From: Loxodes magnus
Taxonomy: Eukaryota > Ciliophora > Karyorelictea > Loxodida > Loxodidae
NCBI GenBank assembly: GCA_946699065.1
Contig: CAMPDV010001544.1
Location: forward strand, 26,129 to 90,128
DNA length: 64,000 nt
Reading direction: 5' to 3'
Shown here: positions 13,036 through 25,382 of the stretch, piece after piece
Layout of the letters: every line of letters starts with the position of its first letter
Position numbering within the stretch: the stretch's first letter is position 1
Made by a program: the position numbers and the translations under genes
The notes under the pieces: generated by a model
Seen by the model: the letters and a program-made list of their open reading frames with translations, nothing else
Told to the model about the DNA's origin: nothing
The model's database searches: none

Positions 13036-14251
13036 TCAAATTTAACTTCCAAAAACCTAATTATTTTCCTAAAGCTTTTAAAATACTAAGCTTACATTTT
13101 TAAGCATTGTATGATAATTTTTTTAAAAGTGAAGTTTTAAAGACAAAAGATACTAGAAATTTAAATAATTTTAACTAAAATAAGATTAATAAACTTGATA
13201 ATATAGCCTTCTCAATTAGCTTTGGATGATCTAGTTGTTAAAAAATAATTCTACTTCATTAGAAAATTGCTGTATAATAGTAACAGGCAAATTAAGTAAG
13301 CCTTCATTTGCAGAAACGATTCTATAATAATAGCATATTGCTCTTGCACTTAAACTCTCTATAATGTTTTATTAATTGATATGTATATTAATATTCCTGA
13401 AATAAGACTTATTGACTGTTCATCTCACTGTTGCTGATTTTTCTAATTTTATAAATCATTCTATAAGAAATATTTAACTATCTAAGCTTATAAAAGGTTA
13501 TAGTAAAGTAATCAAAAATGCTTACATTTACGTAAAAATCTTTCTTCATTTAAGAATATTTGATGGACATTTTCCTTCTTGCTCTTCAATAGTTTTGAAA
13601 TCCAAAGTTTGATTTTATGAATTAGAATTATATCAAAAACTAGAAATTATTAAGTATAAGGAATAAATATAGCAGAAGTAATTACTCCTACAGTCAGTAG
13701 GTTTTTACTTTAACTCTATGTGCTAGTTGTAACATCATATAACTATATTATATCACGATTGATATTTTAAACTCCAAATATATCCAGCAAATATATATGC
13801 ATGATAATCACATATTTCCACTTCAAAAACATCTACCGTCATCTTTTATTATTAGATACCTATAAATGTATTTAATTACATATCAAATACTTCACCTTCA
13901 GCTATGATTAGACCTTGTTCATTATAGTAGTATTTAGTAGCTCCAGAAAGTATAAATATTCAATATTTTTAATAATGACAGTTCTATGTAAAAATATTAG
14001 CTTCTATATTTGAAATCACATGCATTCATACAACAAAGAATAGTAAACTTTGTTGTCAGTTTATTATTTCTGCCAGATATAATAATTATTTCTTCTTATA
14101 CTTACTCTACTTAAGTATAGTAGCTAAATTAGTATTTTATTCTTCAACTATCTAATTTTTAATATAGTAGGTAGTTAAACCATCTTAATCAGTTTTCAGA
14201 GTTTAAATCTATTTAAGTAACAATTTCATACCAAGTTAGGGTAAAATTCAT
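13036..14251 (-). CDS. Uncharacterised protein with one 16-nt intron
   Basis: Not recognised. ATG 14251 opens MNFTLTWYEIVTQIDLNSE. A 16-nt GT...AG segment at 14004-14019 (GTGATTTCAAATATAG on the - strand) must be removed to keep the protein in frame. The joined sequence then reads AQANIFTQNCHYQKYW, ILSGATKYYYNEQGLIIAEG, EVFDMQLNTFIGI, VDVFEVEICDYHAYIFAGYI and, later, LSARAICYYYRIVSANEGLL. The frame runs to TGA 13038. Several internal TGAs (for example QSWYN, LKWRK, VRWTV) would be Trp if the long model is right; an earlier one could be the true stop. Divergent from the gene starting at 14,525, with about 270 bp between the starts. Confidence 0.5.
14004..14019 (-). other. 16-nt intron
   Basis: GTGATTTCAAATATAG on the - strand. 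Removing it joins two protein-like frames that differ by one base. Introns of about this size are typical of heterotrich and related ciliates. Confidence 0.55.
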
Positions 14252-14524
14252 ATTTAACACTCCAATTCCCAATTTTCCAAAAATACAAATACTACCTAAA
14301 ATTTTTATTTTTCTCAGATATAGTATTTTAATAATAGCACTTAAAGGATTTTTTTACATACTATTACACAATATAACCACACTTTAAATGTATTGTTATG
14401 CTTCATTAAAAAAGTAAATTACCCTTTGCTGAAAAATTCAATAAAGCTAGCTTGATATAAACAGTAAATTGATAACTGATCTATAAGAACTTAATGTTAA
14501 AATCATTGATGAGAAGCTCAGGCC

Positions 14525-16138
14525 ATGAGTTTTGCAATAGATATAAAGTAAACATAATAAAGCTAAATAAATATTTATTTTAGTTAAATTAATTTTTAAT
14601 TAACTTAGATAACTTTAAAATGTTTTATCATATAAATTGAAAAGCATTAGCTAAGTTCTTCAAAGTGGAATCAATTGTATAAAGATAGTAAATTAATAAA
14701 AGCTAAAATTGTAATAATTGAAAAACTTAGGAAAAATGCTTCTTTTATTACACTAAACTACCTAAGTCCATAAGAATAATTATCAAATCTATAGTATAAA
14801 ATATTCACAATTTTCTTATATTACCTCACCAGTTTGTCACAGCTTTAAGAAAAAAAAATTTGCTGGCCAATCATACTTTAAAATAAAGTCAAACTTATAT
14901 AAAAATAGAGGACAAAATTACGAATATAAAGTATTGATTATATACGAAGTTATGAAAAAGCAAATACCTCATTTTAAACTTTAAAGCTTAATAAACTTAT
15001 AATATCAGATATGAAATTGAAAGAAGCATAGTATCAATCAATGCTAATAGTTTTTACTATCTTAATACATAATTTATTAATTTAAATAGTAGCATAATCC
15101 CTATATTAACCCGTTATTTTTCTAAGCTTTTATTATTTTAAAATTTATTAGCTAAAGATTTAAAAATATGAATAATAAGAAACTGAAAACTAATTATTAT
15201 GTTTATACTCTTAAAAAATTTATTTGCATTAGAACATACTTAATAAAAATATAGAAAATTTTAGATATGAGTTTGAGAATTTTAAGCTGAATCTTTGTGT
15301 GACTAGACAAACTTTTTTAATAGGTTTTAAGTGGTCTAATAAAATTTGATTATTCTAGCAAAATATTATTCCTTAAAACTATTAAAGTAGATCTTATAAA
15401 TAAAATAAAATCCAAATTTTTTGTTTAGGCATTACAGAGTTTTTAGACTATACAGTTTAATATTATATAGAATAAGGCTAAGAGATTTAAGGAAGACACT
15501 GTCATTTTTCATATTATAACTGCTTGTATAATAAAGATAAAATAAAATATTGCTATTGTAATAATTTATATCAAACTAAACTTAAATTTAGCAAGCACCT
15601 GATTTATAAGAGATTTGCTTATATCTCTTATACATCTTTATATGTAAAAGAATACCTTTTTAAATTTTAAGCCTATATGTTTATTTAGTTAAAATAGTAA
15701 AAAATATGCCTTTAAGAGATAATCCTAGATATATATGAAAAAAAGCTAAATAAGAGTAATAACCTTAAAATAGAGTTTTTTAATAAAATTATTAAAATTA
15801 GAAACAAAAATTTAATTTATTTTAAAGACTTCTTAGAACCAAACTCTAAATGGTTATTTTTTGAATATCTTTTTTAGTTTTTAATTTTAATTTCTTAGAT
15901 ATCTAACTCCCATTATTAAGCGAAAATATTAATATCTATTTTATAAATCAAATATCTAAAATTTTTGGTAAATTTCACTAAACAAAATTAGATTATCAAC
16001 TCAAATATTTACAAGATATATTCTAACCTGCTTTTGTATTTCTTCCTCTTTATTATAACAAATGATTACTTAGTTCTAAATTTAGTTAACTTTATAATCT
16101 TAAAATTGACTCTAACTATTTCATTTTATCTAGCATGA
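14525..16138 (+). CDS. Uncharacterised protein, about 537 aa
   Basis: Not recognised. The frame from ATG 14525 (MSFAIDIKQTQQSQ) to TGA 16136 contains one internal TGA in about 537 codons, where chance at this composition would give several. Protein-like stretches include SSSKWNQLYKDSKLIK, VIIEKLRKNASFITLNYL, YEFENFKLNLCVTRQ, CLGITEFLDYTVQYYIEQ, YISYTSLYVKEYLFKF and YFKDFLEPNSKWLFFEYL. A hydrophobic run precedes the end. The choice of start is tentative. Confidence 0.5.
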
Positions 16139-16199
16139 TCTTATAATACTTATCTAAAATTGCTTAAATATAGTATTATTAAATTATTTCTTTAAAACC

Positions 16200-16505
16200 G
16201 CCATAGTTGTTCGAAGGTGAACTACAAGGTCATCTTCATCAGAGGTTGGGGAAGTTAAGTACCCATAATCGACTTTATGTCTTCCTCTGCTTTGGTTTGG
16301 CCTCGAGACATAAGATTCTTAGACCTTCGACGTTGGCTTGACTTGGTTGCGTTTATTTTTAATACTGGAACTAAAAAGAAATAATATTGCGAGCTTCATC
16401 AGAGGTGGGGAATTTAAGTACCCATAATTGACACATGTCGTCCTCTGCTTTGGTGATGCAATGAGACACAATCCTGCCATGTCCTTGGACCTCCAGCAAG
16501 TATTA
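16200..16505. repeat. Two degenerate copies of a GC-richer 90-120 bp element
   Basis: Two related blocks, about 16,225-16,330 and 16,385-16,500, share CTTCATCAGAGG, TTAAGTACCCATAAT and TCCTCTGCTTTGG. They are far richer in G+C than their surroundings. The first is bounded by TTCGAAGGT and ACCTTCGA, which could pair. On the - strand the blocks can be read as protein (TKAEDDMCQLWVLKFPTSDE in the second copy), so a decayed coding element is possible. A structured RNA is the alternative. Confidence 0.45.
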
Positions 16506-16527
16506 AAGATTACGAGTATTCTAAAAT

Positions 16528-16642
16528 TATATCAGTATTGAACATTTTTATCAGTACTGAATAATTATACCAGTATTGAACAAGGATTATCAGTATCTGA
16601 TAATTTTATCAGTAACAAACATTCTTGTCAGTATGAAACATT
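16528..16642. repeat. Short tandem repeat, about 22-bp unit
   Basis: Six imperfect copies of a TATCAGTAyTGAAcAwTTwT-like unit follow each other. They contain TATCAGTATTGAACATTTT, TATCAGTACTGAATAATTAT and related variants. They directly precede the dispersed hairpin at 16,650. Confidence 0.6.
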
Positions 16643-16649
16643 TTTTTTA

Positions 16650-16706
16650 AAGAGCTGCGCACCAACGAGAGTGCTACGCGCTCTATAATCAAATTTATTT
16701 ATAAGT
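16650..16706 (+). repeat. Dispersed hairpin element, copy 1
   Basis: AAAGAGCTGCGCACC...GCGCTCTATAAT can fold with AGAGC/GCTCT and GCG/CGC arms. The same 57-bp block recurs inverted at 51,244-51,300. The two copies differ at a few sites, two of them CpG-to-TpG/CpA changes. Function unknown. Confidence 0.6.
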
Positions 16707-17191
16707 GGTCGTTTAAAAGTATTCTATTTTACTATAAAAGATGATTCTAATTTTTTTGGATTTTGGTCTTAGTTTTTTAAAGGGAATTTTCATTAAAGTT
16801 ATATGTTTGCTTTATAAATTGTTGATTACTAGCATGATAAAGCAGACTTACAACTTGTATTTGCTAGTAGATAAAAAGAGAGCATAAAGATATTGTTTAA
16901 ATTTATCCTATCAGTTTATATCATAAACTTACAACAAGCCAAAAAATGATATATTTGATTCATTAGATTAATTATTAAAACTTTTTAATTAAGATAGCAT
17001 AACAAAGCATCAGTTAAAATTAAAGCTAAGTTATAAATCAGAGCATATTATATAAGTATAATAAACCACCATCTAAGATTATAATTCTCATAGTCCTCTT
17101 ATTTTTGCAAGTTGATATAAATTTTTGGTTTTATATAAATTGAGATTTTCTAAGCAAGCAAGAAAAGAAAGATAAACTATAAAAAGATAGC

Positions 17192-18196
17192 ATGCTCATA
17201 TTGAACTTTTTTGATATATTTTCAAATCTTAACCTTCTCCTTGCATGGAAAATAAGTTTAAAATTATTGGGTTAATCATCAGATAAAAAAGTGTAAGCAT
17301 TAGAATTTTAGGTTTCTCTTGAAGCATTTGGTTATTTTAATGATGCCTTATTACTTTAATCTTAAGTTTTCTTTTTTGAATTAGTCATTTAATTCTTAAT
17401 AAAAAATGTGGCTTATTTTTGAGATAGAATATGTATTGGTAGTTATAAGCAAAATGGCTTTATCTTAAATACATAATTTGTTAAGTAAGTTTATATATCT
17501 TTATTATATTGACTCGTATTGTAAGATATGATTCAATTTCTCTTTAAGTTGAAAGTAAATTTAGTGTTAATGATATTTGTATACCAAAGTATTTTATTTT
17601 CAGTCCAAATAAATAAGTTATAACAGTACCATACGTTAAGATCTTAATTAGTATCTTTTTGCAGAACTAAAACTTACCTACTAGTAAAAAGGTATAATGA
17701 ATATACCTTGTAGAAAAAGAAGGATGAATATAAAGAACTTAATCAATACCATATGAAATAGTCATTTCAACTAATTTATAGTACTAAAAAGAAAGCTTAG
17801 TCATTTGCTCAACAGCTTTATCTTACCTTATTAAGAGAACTTATTTAAGCTGCAAGCTTATTGACTATTAACTTAGCATTAAATCTAAGAACAGCTTATG
17901 ATATAACATGCAAGCTTATAAAAGATATAAAATGTAGATAAATCTAGTTAATGCATATCTACCATATCATTCCTATTTATAATAGTAATAAAATTATTAA
18001 TTCATCTTTTATCTAAAATTCCATCTAAAAGCCCAGAAATTGCATAACCATTCTTAGGTTATAATCTAATTTCATTAATATAAATAATCCAGTGAAGAGT
18101 CTATCTGAGTAAATTTAATTTAAAGATTACATATCAAGTACTAAGCTAGAATATTTTGTAAGACATTTGAGATTTGATATAAAAAATACATTTTGA
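17192..18196 (+). CDS. Uncharacterised protein, 334 aa
   Basis: Not recognised. ATG 17192 (MLILNFFDIFSNLNLLLAWK) opens a single frame to TGA 18194. Only two internal TGAs occur, both plausible Trp (AYFWDRI, LLYWLVL). Stretches include GQSSDKKVQALEFQVSLEAF, ALNLRTAYDITCKLIKDIK and SSTKLEYFVRHLRFDIKN. The first half is hydrophobic, with possible membrane segments around residues 5-30 and 90-130. Ends convergently with the - strand gene at 18.6-20.3 kb. Confidence 0.5.
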
Positions 18197-18630
18197 ATTA
18201 ATCTAAAATAGAAGAGGTAAGTGTAAGTTATTATTTTAAGCTATGTAACAAATAAATAATTAGATCTTCAAAAGAGATTAATAATTAAATTTACCACTTC
18301 CTGAGATAATCTTTCTTTATAAATTTAATAATTTATATTTTAGCTTTTAAATATCTACTAATAATCTCATTTGAGTACATCATTAAATAGAAATACAGAA
18401 AGAACATAATTAAGTTATTATACTCTTAATATGCTTTATAAGAGTCATCAACGCTATCAAATAACTTCAAGAAACATAAATATATGAAAAGAAAGATCTC
18501 ATTACCAAGTTTATATACATATATAGAATTTTTTATATTATCATATTTTAGATTATAATCAAATATAACCAATTTAAAATATGGGGAATAATGCAACCAT
18601 TTAATAATCATTCAAATTAACATTTTATTA

Positions 18631-20277
18631 TCATGTGTTTCTATTTTCATTCTATGTAACTACATTTTTTTTAATGTAAGTTTATTTAATATCATTTACT
18701 TGATTACTAACAATCTCCTGGAATGTTATTTAACAATTTTATAAAAGATAGATGCTTTAAATTATTTGATTATTTAAAGTTTATCATAGATTAATAGTCA
18801 TAATGGAAATTATTTTCAACCAATATTGAATTTAGTTTTATATATAATTTTATAGTTGTTTTCCTGCTTATTAATAATATCCTTTATTTATTAAATCTCA
18901 AGCTAAATATATTTATTAGAATTTAATCCTCCATTATCCCCCTTTATTATATTTAATTTGTCTCTCTATCTTAATATAATGCTAATGATAAAATTGTTAT
19001 TTATCTTCTTTCTCTTGTCTTGCTTAATATGATAGGATAATAATTTTCTATCATCTCTACATTAATCCTAGCAGTTTTTAATTTCTGGCTCTAATTTGTT
19101 TCTGATGTTTAATACTTATCAATGACCTTTTAAAAGCTTTCTTTTGTTTAGGATAATTCAATGTTCTGTCTTCAATTTTTCATTATATCTTATTTTGCTT
19201 ATTTAATTCGCTCATCCAAAATTCTCTTGATCTTCCTTCTATCCTATAATTTTTAATTATCTGAATCAAAAGATTTATTAATATATCTTTGATTTAAACT
19301 TATTTATTGGTTATTGTCATTTACTTCTAATAAATCTTATATTAATTTTAACTTAACTTTCTTCATACTTTAATACAGGCATAATACCATTTCGAAAATT
19401 TCTTATTTATTTAATTTAAATGCTTCTAAATCTAAATTTATTAGTTAGCAGTGTAGTTAAAAATTTAAAAGGTTTTAGATGCCTATACTAATATATGCAA
19501 AATTTAAAGTAGCACAATTTTTCCAACATCTACTTCTTTTATTTCTTTCTTCATTTTGTTATTTTATCTCATATTTCCTAATTAATCTTAATTCTATTTA
19601 ATTTATTTTCCCAAGACACTATTGCTTTTCTAGATACTAGATTTCCTTAGAACTTTTTAACTACTTTCACTATATTTTTTGTAAATTCTTGCTAGTAAAG
19701 TATGCTTTATTCAACTGTTTTTTCTTTTAATAAGGGAAAATTTAAAAATCATTCTTTTTGCATCCTTAAGATTTTTCTTTTATGAACTCCACTTTTAAAT
19801 TCCTATTATACTTACTTTTATACCCTTAACTTTGTAAGCATAAAATTAAGTAAAGCTTTTAAATCTTCTTAGTATTGCTTATTTACTCATCTTCATATTC
19901 TTTTATTTTCTATTCTTGAATAATCTTGAAAGAATTTAAATTCTCTTAAGGTTTTATTTTATATATAATTAGGTGAATCAACTTTACTCATAAGAATAAG
20001 ATATTACATTCATACATTTTTAGTTATAAACTGATCTAATTAATATTGACCAATGTTTTCTTTACTAGTAAAGTTGCTTAAAAAAAATTAACCATATTTT
20101 TAATTTTATCTTCACTATGCTTTATTGTTAGTTATTTTCACGTCTCTTTTTATGTCTACTTATGCTTTTCTTTAGTTATGCTTGCTATGCTTTAAATAAT
20201 TTCTTAGACTTGTGAAGCTTAATTTATAAGTGATTTATCTCCTGTTTCTTATAGATAAAATACACCTCTTATAACCT
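18631..20277 (-). CDS. Basic Lys/Gln-rich uncharacterised protein, about 548 aa
   Basis: Not recognised. One continuous frame (anchors at GCA 20190, ATG 19215 and GAT 18897 are in phase) runs to TGA 18633, which is followed at once by TAA TAA. It includes KSISRHKKRRENNQQ, LKDAKRMIFKFSLIKRKNSW, MRQNNKMKKEIKEVDVGKIV, IEGRSREFWMSELNKQNK, WKIEDRTLNYPKQKKAFKRS and NYIQ. The protein is very basic, which would suit nucleic-acid binding, but no domain is recognised. The 5' end is not fixed: no ATG is seen near 20,277, so a first exon may lie upstream. Confidence 0.5.
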
Positions 20278-20760
20278 TTTTAGTGTAAGTAAAGAGAAAA
20301 TTATTTAATACAATGTGAAGAGTATTTAAAGATATCTTTAGCTTCCTAATTAGCTAGAAGCTGAGTATGTATTACGAAAAATAGCTTTAGGGAAGTTAAT
20401 TTTAGATTAAATTAATATAGTTAATAGTTGATCAGTCTGTTTCTTTCTTGTCTTAAATTCTCTTATATGCTAAATCATGTATAGTAGGATCATACAAGCA
20501 ATAATATTTTATAAGCTTTAAATGTATAGTCTATTAATACTGTAGCATCACTTTCAATCCTAAAGGAAATTTCCCTACTAAATTATAGCGATTTAAGTCA
20601 TAATCAAATACTAAAATTAAATCCCCTTTATTCATTCCACTTGGCAACTCTAAAGCTTCTAATAACTAATTCAAGCAGAACTGTTGCTAGGAGTTAGCAG
20701 TAACTTGGAAATTCTAGTATATTTCACATAGAGTAACTTAATGATTTCTCTATATAAGGT
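20278..20760. other. Intergenic stretch between divergent loci
   Basis: AT-rich; no convincing frame. Probably upstream sequence of the - strand basic protein and the + strand locus that follows. Confidence 0.35.
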
Positions 20761-23700
20761 TAACGTCAATAGCCTTATAATTTTCCATTATAAACATAAA
20801 GTAATAATTTATAGGTAAATTAAAAGTTTAAAGGTATCATAAGATAAACCTAAAGAAGCACCTAATAATTTAAGAGTAAAAATAATTAACTTTGATCAAT
20901 TAAATTTAGAATAATTATCCGGAAATTAAATAAATGATTTATAGCAGTTCTGATAGAAAGGATTATAATGAATTTAGTAGAGTCTAGATCAATAAAATTA
21001 TTTTGTAATACTGTCGAAGGAAAAATCGTAAAAGCTAAATTATAGAAGGATATAGTTATCATCACAGAAGGTTGAGATATTTAAAGAAAAATAATTTTTT
21101 CGATTATGAAAAAAGACTAAATCATGTACTTTCTTATTAAAACCATTTAGTTAATATAATATTTGTTTTATGAGGTTAATTAAACATATTTAGTTAATCA
21201 TTTTACTAATAAAATAATTTAATAGCAAGATTCAATTTTTAAAGGAAGCTAAGCAAGCTAAAGGTATTAAATTAGATCATAGTTTATAATAAAATTTTTA
21301 AAATTACAATACTGTGAAATATCAGCATCCAGAACTCCTATTCCTGGTATCAACTGGTAAAAAATGTAAGCTGATTATTTTTTCATAAGATACAGAATTA
21401 AATTTATGCTTCTAGTTCTTAGAATATTAATATTGGTAAATTTAAAAAATTTATATTTCATATCTATTTTAAGTGAGAAAAAGCACAGAAAAGAAAAAAA
21501 ATTCCTAGTACTTGGGTTGAGAAAAAGAGTAGAAAGTGATATTTCCAACCAAGAAAAAGAGAAGAAAGGTTTTTAAGTGATTCATAATTAAAAATAATAT
21601 GAAAAATTAAGTTTTAAAAGAAGTTAAATTGTCTTTAGAAATTATTATACATGTTTGAATATGTTTAGTAGGAAATTATTATAGAACTTTTCTAGTAAAT
21701 TGCTCGAAAAATTTTTAATTTAACCAATAAAGTCAACTTGCTAAATTAAAGACCAGATTTAGGATTCTCATTTGATTAACCCAGTTTCTTTCAAAAATTA
21801 CTTAAGCTACTTACTAAAATTGAATTATAAATAATGACAGAAAGAATTTAAGTATCTGGAATAAATCAAGATGCTTTCGTAGAGTCAGTTTTAAGCTTAA
21901 TACTTGAGTTTAAAAAAATCTTAAAACATATAATAAAAATCTTTATTATTTATGTATCGATATATACTTACACGTGCTAAAAGCAAACAGCAATATGCTT
22001 CTTTATTATCTTAAATATCTAATTATTTGGATCTGAATTATCAATTATAACTTTTTAGATTTATGGTATTAAAAGACATCTTAATATATCTCTAAATATG
22101 TAAGGTAATTAAAATATTAATAGGGCATAACTTGGCCTATAAACCAAAAAGCGATATTAAATCTAACTAACTAATACTTATTTACAATAGAATCAGAGTT
22201 TCAACTTCATATTCAATATCTGTTAATATCAACCTTTCTTATTAAATCCTTGGTATCAGAATATTAATTATAATAAAAATCCTAGACAGAAAAAAATAAA
22301 AAGTGACTATAGATGCTTATGTACCAAACAAAATTAAAATAAAACAAGTAGACTTTAAAGTTAAATACTCTAATGAGAGCTAAATGACTTTATAGGTAAT
22401 AAGTAAACTAATCTTATATAATAAATCTAAATCTTTTGCTTATCTAAATTATTTTACAGAAATAACAGATCATATAGAAGCCTTAAAGGACTTAGATTAT
22501 CTATTTACTAATGGAATTAAAGCAATATAATTGTATATGCATTTAGTATTAAAAGCTGCTTTAACTTAACTTTCGAAATAGGTTTAAGTGGAACTTTTAC
22601 ATAATATAATAAACTTAAGTTGCTATACTGATGGTATGAAGTCTTGAGAATGTAGCGATTATAATAGACAATTAACTTAAATGATTTAAGCTATAAATTA
22701 AAACTTAATATCAAATCATATTCTATCTAATTCCTATTTAAAGCTCTATAATAAGATTTAATAAAGGTATATTTAATAAAGGATCTGAAATAGCCAAACC
22801 TTAGAGTGTCATTCTAAATGAAAATCTATAAAATAGTACACAAATTTTTATCGAAAGTAGCTAATTTTCGCAGTCATATAAAGTATCTTATGAATTTACT
22901 ATAATAGAAATAGCTTTAATGCACCTATAGCAATGATAAAATAAAAGGATGCAATTAAATAGATAGTGAGAAGGATATTAAATATTAGTTATAATTATCA
23001 TTCTTTAAGTAAAAAGCTTAAGTTTATATAATCATTTATATAAATATAACTGATGAGTGAAATTAACTTACTGTAAGGTTTTAAGTAGATAAGCTTAGTA
23101 AATATTTTGGAGAACTTTAAGATTTAAATCAGAGAGAAGTTGCAAAAAAGAATGTAGAAAGCTAAAAGTTTATAAATATTTATAATCTAAAGATCAAACT
23201 AAAGCTTAGGAAAATAATATACTCTTTAATTAAAAGCACATCAATTAATTACATTGCAAAGACTTTCTTAAACTAAGCTAGGCTTAGTTTTATTCCAGTG
23301 CATTTTATAACTATATTTCCATAAAATAGAATAAAAAAGACTGAAAGAAAAGCTAAATAAAGAGGATATGCAAATATAAGATTAAATGGATAAATTATAC
23401 AATTAGGTTTATTGTGAAAATCTATAGGGCTTGATAACCTATAAATATCTTCTAATATTTTAGAAACTCAAGAATAAAGTTAAAAGCTAGCAGTTCTTGC
23501 TTTAACTGTAAAAGAAGGATTAAATGAGAGATATCAGCTAAGAAAGGTATAATAATAGTAATTCCTGTCGAAGTATAAATATTGGAGATATATAGAGTAA
23601 TAGATTTTGATGACAATTAACTTATTAAATAAAATTTCCTAATTTATTCATAAAAAGCTTAAGTTAAATAGTTATTTATTTTATTGGTTATATAAGAAAT

Positions 23701-24791
23701 ATAAAATAGCTAATCACTTAAATAGCATTAAGCTAGTTTAAACTTAAATTTAGATGAGAAAATTTAATATATACGATTATTAAAGCTTAACAAAGGTAAT
23801 TTGGCATAAGTATACTTTTAATGATATTAGTTGCTTTTTTTGCTTTTAGTTCTGCTATTAATTTGATGATTTATCATAACTAACTTTTTCATTTGTAAGA
23901 GTCTTTGTTAAGTTATGTTCTAAAAAGTCTTAGTGTTGTAACTAGCTAACTTTCTGACTAACTAATTTTGATTTTATGTCTCCTAATATAAATATCAAGT
24001 GTGTTCCTTTTAGAGCAATAAGTTTGATAATAATCATCATATCAAGGATTAGAAAGGCAAGTTAGTTCTAAGAAGTTATTTTTAGGAAAGGCAATAAAGA
24101 AAAGGTATTTAAATCTTAACTTAAAAAGATAGCTAAAATAAGGCTAGCACGTGCTCGATGGGCATCTAAGTAGTATGCTTAAAGGGCAACTTCTATATAT
24201 TTACCTACTTAATTTCAAAGCATACAAACTGAGTCATTAAGCTCTAGTAATATTTATATAAACTTAGAAATAAAGAATCAAGGTAAGAAACAAATATCTC
24301 AATTTATTATTTTCAGATAAAATTGCTATTCTGGAAATCTTTTGTTTGTTAAGTCTAGTAAAGCTATAAGGTAAATTAAGTCTTTAATAGCATAAATATA
24401 ATGCTTATAGTTTTTTTATTTTGATCTGAAAAATAGAAGAAAATACAATAACCTTACTTTAAAAAGTCCTTATAGGATGTTTATTAATGAAAGAAGTAAA
24501 AGGATTTATGAATGAGACATCAGTTATGATACACTAAATTTAATTGATTATAGAGAAAAATCAATATTATAATTGAGTTTTAAGTTATATCCTAAATTTA
24601 ATAAATTAACTTAAAAGTTAAGCCTCATTTATTTCTCTTCGTTTTTTACTAAAATAAGCAAAAATTAATTTATTAGAAGCAGTGCTCATTTAGAATTTGA
24701 TGAATCCATATAATGTAAATTTTAAATTTTCCAAAGCTCTAAATTTAAATTAAATAAGATGCTTATAAAACTCAATTAGAAACCTTAATGA
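20761..24791 (+). CDS. Large uncharacterised multi-exon gene
   Basis: Not recognised. The first 1.4 kb resembles 1-1,500 of the window. The best-supported part begins near 22,300 (VTIDAYVPNKIKIKQVDFKV, HIEALKDLDYLFTNGIKAIQ). It passes a 14-nt intron at 22,533-22,546 and then stays in one frame (starts equal to 0 mod 3) from 22,547 to TGA 24789. Stretches include FEIGLSGTFTQYNKLKLLYW, VDKLSKYFGELQDLNQREVA, LAVLALTVKEGLNERYQL, RIYEWDISYDTLNLIDYREK and HLEFDESIQ. Between 23.1 and 24.8 kb about 14 TGAs are in the xxT-GAx phase, 6 in the xTG-Axx phase and only 3 in frame, the bias expected of a real coding frame. The final TGA lies inside the upstream element of the U3 gene; an earlier stop is possible. 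Confidence 0.5.
22533..22546 (+). other. 14-nt intron
   Basis: GTATATGCATTTAG. Removing it joins GIKAIQ to FIKSCFNLTFEIGLSGTF and takes the frame from 1 to 0 mod 3. Confidence 0.5.
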
Positions 24792-24835
24792 AATAAAGAG
24801 ATAATAGAATAAAAGGAGTAAGGAGAGAAAAGAGT
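24780..24835 (+). promoter_or_regulatory. Conserved upstream element of U3 copy 1
   Basis: A purine-rich block (AAACCTTAATGAAATAAAGA, then AAAAGGAGTAAGGAGAG) is nearly identical upstream of all five U3 genes, while the sequence farther upstream differs. It is probably the snRNA-type promoter. Confidence 0.6.
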
Positions 24836-24986
24836 AAGACTGTACTCGTACAGGATCACTTCTATAGGAGATTCTACTCGTTTGCTCCAACAAACGAGAC
24901 TCCAACCCAATCTAGGAAGATGATTAACGCACTTTTCCCAGCAGGAGGTTTCGATGACGCTATTGGAAAAAGTGGTTCTGACTAGA
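24836..24986 (+). ncRNA. U3: U3 small nucleolar RNA, copy 1
   Basis: U3 is the box C/D RNA of the SSU processome; it base-pairs with pre-rRNA to allow 18S maturation. The 5' part AAGACTGTACT...CAGGATCACTTCTATAG matches the conserved 5' domain of U3 as I know it from other eukaryotes. A strong hairpin follows (CTCGTTTG/CAAACGAG inside GGAG/CTCC). Next come box C-like AGATGATTA, a second CGATGAC, and box D in TTCTGACTAGA. A closing stem CACTTTTCC/GGAAAAAGTG is present. At 151 nt it is short compared with the 210-330 nt of animals and yeast. This copy carries the loop variant GCTATTGG. Confidence 0.85.
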
Positions 24987-25148
24987 TCCTCGAAACAACA
25001 AAAAATATCGCAAAATAATTAAAAAATTCATCTTTCTTAGAATTTGCAAAAGAGCACTTGTATCTAATTTACAAAATACTTTAAAATCTTTCAATCTAAA
25101 CATTTTAAATGAGTCTAGAAAGAGAATTCTATATAATCAGTTCCATTC
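24987..25148. other. U3 copy 1 downstream flank
   Basis: Diverges from the other U3 copies after ACTAGAT, so the 3' end of the repeat coincides with the RNA end. Confidence 0.5.
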
Positions 25149-25382
25149 TAAAACTCTAAGCGCTTTAGCAATTTCTAAATTTAATGTAAAATCTATTAAT
25201 TTTAATCTTTTTTAGCATTCTCATTTTCTAGTTCCTGTTTTGCTTCTTTTTTATATTTGTCCATCAAATCCTTAATCAATATTTTAGAAAGCTTAATTTT
25301 ATTAAGTATAAGGAAATTAATTTTACATCCTCCTTAAGATCTTCATCCTTTACTAAAAGTTCGATAGATCACATTCATGAAA
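25149..25382 (-). CDS. Short acidic/charged coding fragment
   Basis: Not recognised. Two protein-like frames meet here: IELLVKDEDLKEDVKLIS near 25,300-25,370 and KDLMDKYKKEAKQELENEN near 25,210-25,275. They are probably joined by a tiny intron. This may be the 3' part of the larger - strand locus upstream. Confidence 0.35.

Noticed and set aside
16230-16340. 5S rRNA gene (GGGGAAGTTAAGTACCC resembles the 5S motif GAAGTTAAGC)
   Set aside because: The rest of the 5S sequence and its stems are missing, and a second copy keeps other parts instead.
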